This document shows positions 1-3,713 of a stretch of 6,103 nt of DNA, piece by piece. Every line of letters starts with the position of its first letter. Position 1 is the first letter of the stretch. A program made the translations under genes and the position numbers. The stretch comes from Micavibrio sp. UBA5572 (GTDB lineage Bacteria; Pseudomonadota; Alphaproteobacteria; Micavibrionales; Micavibrionaceae), in the NCBI GenBank assembly GCA_002425415.1, contig DIMG01000030.1:1-6103 (forward strand). The letters are read 5' to 3'. The notes under the pieces were generated by a model. It was not told the DNA's origin, did no database searches, and saw nothing but the letters and a program-made list of their open reading frames with translations.

Positions 1-229
1 AAATACCAAAATTTTCCGATGACAAAACACCCTTTAAAACTGTATTAGTAACATTGGCCAGCTCTACTCTGTTCAAAGCCAGTTGCGCCGCATATTGAAT
101 AAAAACTTCGCTGATCTCTTTGCCAAAATCCCCCACAATCATTGACGGAACAGTATCCGGTAAGTTTGTGGTTAAAATCTTTCCAAAATCATTCGCATCA
201 TCGTAAAACGCACGGATAACGCCTTGCAT
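1..229 (-). CDS. Unidentified partial ORF running off the left edge
   Basis: A minus-strand frame stays open from an ATG at 229-227 to position 1, about 76 codons, with no stop. It reads MQGVIRAFYDDANDFGKIL and continues with segments such as VGDFGKEISEVFIQYAAQLAL. The composition (alternating hydrophobic and charged residues, helix-like) looks like real protein, but I do not recognise the family. The first roughly eight codons (229-206) lie over the antisense of an IS5-transposase remnant. The proper N-terminus was therefore probably lost, or replaced, when the IS landed, and the ATG may be fortuitous. There is no clear ribosome-binding site in front of it. It could be a truncated gene rather than an expressed one. 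Confidence 0.35.
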   Translation of the reverse strand, partial: MQGVIRAFYDDANDFGKILTTNLPDTVPSMIVGDFGKEISEVFIQYAAQLALNRVELANVTNTVLKGVLSSENFGI

Positions 230-373
230 TCCCCCGAAGAAGAACCGAACGATCCAACATTCTTATGATAAGACCCTCTATCGTCAGCGGCATAAAATCG
301 AGAACATGTTTGCAAAACTCAAAGACTGGCGGCGCATCGCTATGCGCTATGACCGTTGTGCACATACCTTCAA
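207..373 (+). pseudogene. IS5-family transposase, C-terminal remnant
   Basis: Plus-strand translation from 207 gives NARITPCIPPKKNR, then a Tyr-Asp-Lys stretch, then RQRHKIENMFAKLKDW and RRIAMRYDRCAHTF. This is the conserved C-terminal block of IS5-family DDE transposases; the catalytic Glu lies in the KIENMF segment. The usual continuation (HTFFSAICIAA-like) is absent because the IS3 element begins at about 374. The frame runs on as junk to a stop at 408-410. Upstream the frame is closed by TAA at 204-206. The expected Tyr-Asp-Ala-x-Trp-Phe-Arg block is missing, and a one-base loss near 213-216 (His-Gly-Ile-Thr expected) is possible. Both ends are lost, so this is a dead fragment. Confidence 0.85.
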
Positions 374-415
374 GGCAGAGGTGGTCCCAGAAATTCGGAC
401 AGGGTGTTAAGCTAC
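374..415 (+). repeat. IS3 element left inverted repeat
   Basis: GGCAGAGGTGGTCC is followed, after a short divergent stretch, by TTCGGACAGG and then GTTAAGCTACT at 405-415. All three blocks recur in the same order in the reverse complement of the right end. The matched blocks are separated by unequal spacers, because the right end has extra bases before GTTAAGC. This is the probable transposase-binding end. Confidence 0.85.
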
Positions 416-420
416 TTTTT

Positions 421-439
421 ATGACCAAAGGAGGGTCAT
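421..439 (+). promoter_or_regulatory. Hairpin presenting the orfA ribosome-binding site
   Basis: ATGACC (421-426) and GGTCAT (434-439) form a perfect 6-bp stem. The loop AAAGGAG carries most of the Shine-Dalgarno sequence for the orfA ATG at 444. Structures around transposase initiation sites are a known way for insertion sequences to limit translation from transcripts entering from outside. Here that role is an inference from the fold alone. Confidence 0.45.
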
Positions 440-443
440 TAAT

Positions 444-610
444 ATGAGTAGAACGAGAAAGAACCACCCGGCAAGCTTGAGAAAGTATCCAGTGATCAAG
501 AGGCCCAAATCCACGAGCTTCACGCCAAAATCGGGCAGCTCACGGTGGAGCGGGATTTTTTGGAAGGTGCCTCCGCTCGATTGGGGTTAGGAGGCGTCAA
601 GAAATGGTAG
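444..610 (+). pseudogene. IS3-family OrfA, internal deletion plus frame change
   Basis: Translation starts at ATG 444, after AAGGAGGG, with MSRTRKNHPAS, the usual N-terminus of this OrfA type. From 479 the sequence continues in a different frame with EKVSSDQEAQIHELHAKIGQ and LTVERDFLEGASARLGL, ending GGVKKW at a stop at 608-610. This is the family's C-terminal leucine-rich coiled-coil region. The helix-turn-helix core that should join them (some 50-60 codons in relatives, from memory) is gone and the join is out of frame. The intact start therefore reads into a foreign frame ending at about 590. The protein needed for end recognition cannot be made from this copy. Confidence 0.8.
556..562 (+). 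other. Probable -1 frameshift slippery site T TTT TTG
   Basis: Six Ts followed by G lie so that the orfA C-terminal frame reads TTT TTG. A slip of one base back enters the orfB frame, which is open from here through 604. IS3-family elements fuse OrfA to OrfB by such -1 slippage. The position, 40 to 50 bases before the orfA stop, fits. It is now vestigial, because orfA upstream is broken. Confidence 0.5.
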
Positions 611-1479
611 AGCCAAGCAATGATAATTTGAGCATCAAAGCGCAGTGTGCCTTGCTTTCGATCAGCCGTTCGGGCTGGTATTATGATCCCAAAGGCGAGC
701 CGCCGCTGAATTTAAAGCTGATGCGGATGATCGACGAGCAGTTTCTGGTCACGCCGTATTACGGCAGCCTCCAGATGGCGCGATATTTGCGCCGAAACGG
801 TTATTGCGTGGGCCGCGGGCGTGTCCGGCGGTTAATGCGCTTGATGGGGATTGAGGCGATTTATCAAAAGCCGCGCACCTCTGATCCGCACCCCAAACAC
901 AAAATCTATCCGTACTTGCTGCGGAATTTGGCTGTGACCAAGGCGAATCAGGTCTGGTGCACGGATATTACCTATATCCCGATCAAGCGGGGGTTTTTGT
1001 ATCTGGCAGCCATCATGGACTGGCACAGCCGCAAAGTGCTGTCATGGCGGCTTTCCAACACAATGGACACGGCGTTTTGTGTGGAGGCATTGGAGGAAGC
1101 CCTGGCTTGGCATGGTTCGCCAGAAATCTTTAACACGGATCAGGGCGCTCAGTTTACGAGCTTTGATTTTACGAATGTGCTCAAGGAAAATGGGATTAAA
1201 ATCTCGATGGACGGTAAAGGGCGGTGGATGGACAATGTATTTATCGAGCGGCTCTGGCGGAGTTTAAAATATGAGTGCGTGTATCTGAACGCCTTTGAAA
1301 CCGGGCGCCAGGCGCGAAAAGAGATCGGCGCGTGGCTGGCGCATTATAACGAAGCCCGGCCCCATTCGACTTTTGATGGACAAACGCCGGACGAGGTTTA
1401 TTATGAGCGCAATTTTGTCCCTCCGGCCTCGGGCTACGCCCTGCGCCCGGACGAACAAAACCAAAGACAAGCGGCATGA
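604..1479 (+). CDS. IS3-family transposase OrfB (DDE integrase core)
   Basis: This 291-residue protein has the order expected for IS3 OrfB. An N-terminal HTH_21-like part comes first (about 8-100; ISRSGWYY, YYGSLQMAR, RRLMRLMGI). An rve/RNase-H-like catalytic core follows (about 110-270). The catalytic residues can be placed: D121 in WCTDITYIP, D179 in NTDQGAQF and E215 in FIERLWRSLK, with 35 residues between the second Asp and the Glu and Lys at +7. This is the DD(35)E pattern. The C-terminus has YNEARPHSTFDGQTPDE. The ATG at 604 overlaps the orfA stop (ATGGTAG). In intact elements OrfB acts mainly as the C-terminal half of an OrfAB fusion. OrfB alone from this copy would lack end-specific DNA binding. 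Confidence 0.92.
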   Translation: MVEPSNDNLSIKAQCALLSISRSGWYYDPKGEPPLNLKLMRMIDEQFLVTPYYGSLQMARYLRRNGYCVGRGRVRRLMRLMGIEAIYQKPRTSDPHPKHKIYPYLLRNLAVTKANQVWCTDITYIPIKRGFLYLAAIMDWHSRKVLSWRLSNTMDTAFCVEALEEALAWHGSPEIFNTDQGAQFTSFDFTNVLKENGIKISMDGKGRWMDNVFIERLWRSLKYECVYLNAFETGRQARKEIGAWLAHYNEARPHSTFDGQTPDEVYYERNFVPPASGYALRPDEQNQRQAA

Positions 1480-1493
1480 CATTAATCAACAAT

Positions 1494-1545
1494 AGTAGCT
1501 TAACTTTGCCGCAAACCTGTCCGAAGAAGTAGGACCACCTCTGCC
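1494..1545 (-). repeat. IS3 element right inverted repeat
   Basis: Read on the minus strand, this begins GGCAGAGGTGGTCC, continues with CTTCGGACAGG and ends in GTTAAGCTACT, mirroring the left end at 374-415. Immediately outside, the flank carries GGCAG at 1555-1559, so the terminal CTGCC is repeated inverted across a 9-bp AT-rich spacer. Confidence 0.85.
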
Positions 1546-1739
1546 AAAAATTTAGGCAGACCGTTTTTACTAAATTCAGTTGTTATTTGATATTCCCCGC
1601 CTAATGGTTCTAATCGCATAGATACCTCTCCCTGAAACGGCTTATAATTTTGCCTACCAAAAACGCTTATTCGTTTTCTCGTCCATTGGTCATTTCCTCC
1701 ATACGTCATATTATCGAAATGACACAGAATTGTTAACAC
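1500..1739 (-). pseudogene. Small minus-strand gene truncated by the IS3 element
   Basis: The frame is open from GTG 1739-1737 to a stop at 1502-1500. Only the part down to about 1546 is native, ending NGLPKF. The last residues (LAEVVLLLRTGLRQS) are translated from the IS end. The likeliest start is the ATG at 1619-1617, preceded by GGGAGAGG at a good distance and giving MRLEPLGGEYQITTEF. The upstream GTG sits only four bases past the stop of the cyclodipeptide-synthase-like gene and would overlap its trailing AAAGGAG. I do not recognise the family. Its position directly behind that gene suggests it was the second gene of the same transcript, possibly a tailoring or accessory function now lost. 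Confidence 0.45.
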
Positions 1740-1743
1740 TCCT

Positions 1744-2430
1744 TTACAAGGCCATTTTTAGTGATGGTTCACCTGTCTGTGCGACTCCTTGATTTTTTCG
1801 GTCAAAATCAATCCTAATACAGTGAGCATTTGAAAGGCCTTTTAGAGGTCCTTCTATTGGCCTTCCTACAAACATTCTCCACATTTCTAGGAATGACCCT
1901 GGGTAGGCTGATACGCCTGGGAAGTTCTCATAGGCGAGGGCAAGCCCCGCTGTCTCTTCCATCAGGTAATCCAAAGAAAGACTTTGGAAGCGCTCATGTT
2001 GCTCTTGGCTTATGAGTCCCTTAGAAAGTCTTCGCTTGTAGACTTCAGAAATTGAATGATTAACTGCGATTTGAAATTGATGATTGTTTTCGTACAGATT
2101 CCACGCGTCCTTCAAAGCTCTATTGAATTGGGGTAAATTTATCCAGTCGTCCCATCTTGCAATAGCTACATTGGATAGTGAACTTTCATTTCGTTCAATC
2201 CATTGACTACCCATCAAGCGTGTATGGTTTAGGAAATCCTCTGGAGAATGATCATTAACTTGAAGGGCAAAGTTGTAGCGTTGTAATGTGTCGTTGCAGA
2301 GGATGACAACATTATCAAATCGCGATGTTGCCCAATTAATAGTGCAGGCTAACTGCCGGAAGGCAAAGGAGAAAACTATGCTAGATAATAAATCGTAAAA
2401 ATCACAATCCACAGTCAAAAATAATGCCAT
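1744..2430 (-). CDS. Cyclodipeptide synthase-like protein, possibly decayed
   Basis: This 228-residue product resembles tRNA-dependent cyclodipeptide synthases (CDPS). These use two aminoacyl-tRNAs to build a diketopiperazine in the cytoplasm and have a class-I aminoacyl-tRNA-synthetase-like Rossmann fold. Matching landmarks are INWATSRFDNVVILCNDTLQRYN (about 31-53), GSQWIERN (74-81), IARWDDWINLPQFNRA, Y155-x3-E159 in DYLMEET (equivalent to AlbC Y178/E182), and AYPG with Y176-P177. The last suggests the XYP subfamily. The nucleophile region is abnormal. The expected Gly-x-Ser loop reads IVFSFAFRQLAC, with S21 the only candidate. Compared with AlbC, about five residues are missing between that Ser and the conserved Trp (W33), and the conserved Gly is absent. 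No convincing ribosome-binding site precedes ATG 2430, and no better start exists upstream in frame. Either the N-terminus has decayed or the protein is an unusual variant. The family assignment is from remembered motifs. Confidence 0.7.
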   Translation of the reverse strand: MALFLTVDCDFYDLLSSIVFSFAFRQLACTINWATSRFDNVVILCNDTLQRYNFALQVNDHSPEDFLNHTRLMGSQWIERNESSLSNVAIARWDDWINLPQFNRALKDAWNLYENNHQFQIAVNHSISEVYKRRLSKGLISQEQHERFQSLSLDYLMEETAGLALAYENFPGVSAYPGSFLEMWRMFVGRPIEGPLKGLSNAHCIRIDFDRKNQGVAQTGEPSLKMAL

Positions 2431-2485
2431 GCTGCAACATTTGTTTGTGGTGGGCCATTCTGCATTTAAATTTTAGGAGAAAAAA
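2431..2485. promoter_or_regulatory. Divergent intergenic region (55 bp)
   Basis: This short AT-rich gap separates the cyclodipeptide-synthase-like gene (leftward) from the guanidino hydrolase gene (rightward). It includes the Shine-Dalgarno AGGAGA at 2475-2480, five bases before ATG 2486. An AT-rich palindrome ATTTAAAT lies at 2464-2471. A loose TTGTTT/TTTAAA pair (2441-2446 and 2465-2470) is too close to the ribosome-binding site to be a convincing promoter. Any leftward promoter must lie here or inside the hydrolase gene. Confidence 0.4.
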
Positions 2486-3490
2486 ATGACTAACAACTGC
2501 GTAATAGTGACAAATGAGCAAATTTTATTGATGTGCCCTCCGGATGGATACGAGATTCCTGCTCCTAATCCTAACACCGGACACGCAAATGACTTTGCTA
2601 TCCAAGGCTATGCTGAATTTAAGAAAAGCCCCAAGAAATTTCGTAAGGAGGCCGAGCGGCAATGGGTAAATTTAAGGAATATATTTAATGATCTCGGCGT
2701 AATAACTGTTGAAATGCCCCCTCAAGAAAACCAGCCTGATTTGGTTTTTACCGCTGATCCTTCCCTATCTTTTCAGGATAGGACAGGTAAATTAGTCACG
2801 ATATTTAGCCGCTTCTCGAATGAGGAACGACAGATTGAGGTGGATGCTCATTCTGCGTTTTTTGAAAAAGAGCTGCCGGAAAGGCCCTTGGTATCTTCAC
2901 ACTACCGGATCGAGGGTACAGGCGACAATGTCTACGATCCGGCACGAGATTTATTCTGGTCAGGCTATACGCATACTGCAGGACGGCATAATGCAGCTGC
3001 TGGGAGATCTGATCAGCGTGCCCACTCAGCTTTGCAGCAATTAACAGGGGTTGATGTTGTCTCTTTGGCTGTTAAGCGGCCCTTCTTTCACATTGATACG
3101 TCTCTGGGAGCATTGAGTCGTGGGCATCTTGTTGTCTATAAGGGTGGTATGCAGCCATTGGCATATCAAAAGATGATATCCAATGCTTTTGACCGTTTCG
3201 GGTTGAAACGTGATGAGTTCCTTATTGAGGTTAGTGAAGAAGATGCTGCAAAATATGCTTGTAACCTCAGATGTGTCGGAAACACGGTTATCATGCCTGA
3301 GGTAAGCAATGAATTGCAAGAACGCATTCGTGCGAAAGGGTATCAGGTTATAACGACCAATCTCAGCCAATTTATCTATTCTGGCGGATCGGTTCATTGC
3401 CTGACAAATAATCTGAATGAACAACGTGTTTATGGCGGAATTTTTATAGAGGAAAAACCCAAGAGAGTTGGGCTTGAACTGGCTATTTAA
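2486..3490 (+). CDS. DDAH/arginine deiminase-type guanidino hydrolase
   Basis: This 334-residue protein belongs to the guanidino-group-modifying superfamily (pentein fold; COG1834-type dimethylarginine dimethylaminohydrolase relatives). Such enzymes attack the guanidinium carbon through a Cys thiolate and typically release citrulline (or ornithine) from arginine or N-methylarginine. Visible sites are PDLVFTADPSL (D85, D91, guanidinium binding), IEGTGDNVYD (E143, D147), GYTHTAGRHN (161-169), FFHIDTSLGAL with catalytic H202, and SGGSVHCLT with nucleophile C305. Cys, His and Glu are all present, so it should be active. There is no signal peptide, so it is cytoplasmic. The start is supported by AGGAGA five bases upstream. 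Its divergent neighbour is the CDPS-like gene, and argG/argH follow downstream in the same direction. Citrulline, the likely product, is the substrate of ArgG. The precise substrate (arginine, methylarginine, citrulline or an arginyl small molecule) cannot be told from sequence. Confidence 0.85.
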   Translation: MTNNCVIVTNEQILLMCPPDGYEIPAPNPNTGHANDFAIQGYAEFKKSPKKFRKEAERQWVNLRNIFNDLGVITVEMPPQENQPDLVFTADPSLSFQDRTGKLVTIFSRFSNEERQIEVDAHSAFFEKELPERPLVSSHYRIEGTGDNVYDPARDLFWSGYTHTAGRHNAAAGRSDQRAHSALQQLTGVDVVSLAVKRPFFHIDTSLGALSRGHLVVYKGGMQPLAYQKMISNAFDRFGLKRDEFLIEVSEEDAAKYACNLRCVGNTVIMPEVSNELQERIRAKGYQVITTNLSQFIYSGGSVHCLTNNLNEQRVYGGIFIEEKPKRVGLELAI

Positions 3491-3506
3491 AAAAAGCCTT
3501 GCTAAG

Positions 3507-3645
3507 CGGGTCAGGAATGTGATTTTCTAGTGTCATGATTAATGCACAAAACACCATCCGGTCTATCCGACGCAGCCGACGTAGTCGCGCGCTGTGCTCC
3601 GGTTGTTGTGCATTTTTACTCTAGAATCTCCACATTTCTGACCTG
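3507..3645 (+). repeat. Long imperfect inverted repeat in the argG leader
   Basis: Outer arms GGTCAGGAATGTG (3509-3521) and CACATTTCTGACC (3631-3643) match with one mismatch. They extend to 3507/3645 with a G-U pair. Middle arms ATGCACAA (3542-3549) and TTGTGCAT (3606-3613) match perfectly. CCGG at 3558-3561 pairs with CCGG at 3599-3602. The apex CAGC-CGAC-GTA-GTCG-CGC-GCTG (3573-3594) folds with a 3-nt bulge. A further outer pair is GCTAAG (3501-3506) with CTTAGC (3666-3671). As RNA this would form one long interrupted hairpin. It could also be a palindromic intergenic element or MITE. Only one copy is in this window, and no flanking duplication was recognised. Confidence 0.8.
3535..3624 (+). 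CDS. Candidate arginine-rich leader peptide of argGH
   Basis: A 29-codon frame opens with MINAQNTI, continues RSIRRSRRSR and ends in a Cys-rich hydrophobic tail (ALCSGCCAFLL) before TAG. Six Arg codons fall at residues 9, 12, 13, 15, 16 and 18, using CGG, CGA, CGC, CGA, CGT and CGC. A cluster of codons for the end product directly upstream of a biosynthetic operon is the hallmark of ribosome-sensing leader peptides (Trp, His, Leu and Thr operons). The opening Met-x-Asn-x-Gln-Asn resembles alphaproteobacterial trpL peptides as I remember them. No good Shine-Dalgarno precedes the ATG (AGGA at 3513-3516 is too far), so initiation would be weak or leaderless. The frame is contained in the inverted repeat, with the Arg codons at its apex. 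Chance coding from a G+C-rich loop is the main alternative. Confidence 0.5.
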   Translation: MINAQNTIRSIRRSRRSRALCSGCCAFLL

Positions 3646-3710
3646 TTCTGCAGCGCGTAAAGCCCCTTAGCGTTGTTAAAACTCATTTTTTTAAGTAAGA
3701 AAGCAGGTCA
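3639..3710 (+). promoter_or_regulatory. argG: Possible argG ribosome-binding-site sequestering switch
   Basis: TGACCTG at 3639-3645 is perfectly complementary to CAGGTCA at 3704-3710, which contains the argG Shine-Dalgarno (AGGT, 3705-3708, five bases before the ATG). The same TGACCTG is also the 3' end of the long hairpin, pairing with CGGGTCA at 3507-3513. The two pairings exclude each other. When the long hairpin forms, argG can be translated; when it is disrupted, its 3' arm could mask the argG start. Between them lie CAGCGCG (3651-3657) and a T7 run (3686-3692). No canonical intrinsic terminator is visible. The pairings are read from the sequence; their regulatory role is inferred. Confidence 0.45.
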
Positions 3711-3713
3711 CTT

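Larger units (their letters stand above)
374..1545 (+). mobile_element. IS3-family insertion sequence with internally deleted orfA
   Basis: An element of about 1.17 kb is bounded by inverted ends: GGCAGAGGTGGTCC at 374-387 and its exact complement at 1532-1545. It carries an orfA remnant and a full orfB in the overlapping -1 arrangement typical of the IS3 family. Its base composition is visibly richer in G+C than the flanking genes. IS3-family elements normally make an OrfAB fusion transposase by -1 frameshifting; here OrfA is broken, so self-mobilisation is unlikely. The bases flanking the shared ends differ (CAA on the left, AAA on the right), so no clear target duplication is visible. The exact outer base is uncertain by one or two positions. 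Confidence 0.85.

Noticed and set aside
198..467. 89-residue minus-strand ORF
   Set aside because: It runs antisense through the IS5 remnant, the IS3 end and the orfA start; it has no family resemblance and no ribosome-binding site.
1541..1559. CTGCC-N9-GGCAG as a regulatory palindrome
   Set aside because: Half of it is the IS terminus, so the symmetry most likely arose by insertion next to a chance GGCAG.
3041..3424. 127-residue minus-strand ORF within the hydrolase gene
   Set aside because: It is antisense to the catalytic part of the guanidino hydrolase; no independent coding evidence.
3475..3510. Terminator after the hydrolase gene
   Set aside because: GGCT(ATTTAAAAAA)AGCC and GCTT...AAGC could form a weak nested hairpin, but no T run follows, so read-through to argG is as likely.
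3673..3701. Sigma-70 promoter TTGTTA-N17-TAAGAA before argG
   Set aside because: The -10 match is poor, and transcription would begin at or inside the argG ribosome-binding site.
3491..3713. ArgR operator (ARG box) upstream of argG
   Set aside because: No TGAAT-N4-ATTCA-like palindrome was found; the symmetry present belongs to the longer inverted repeat.
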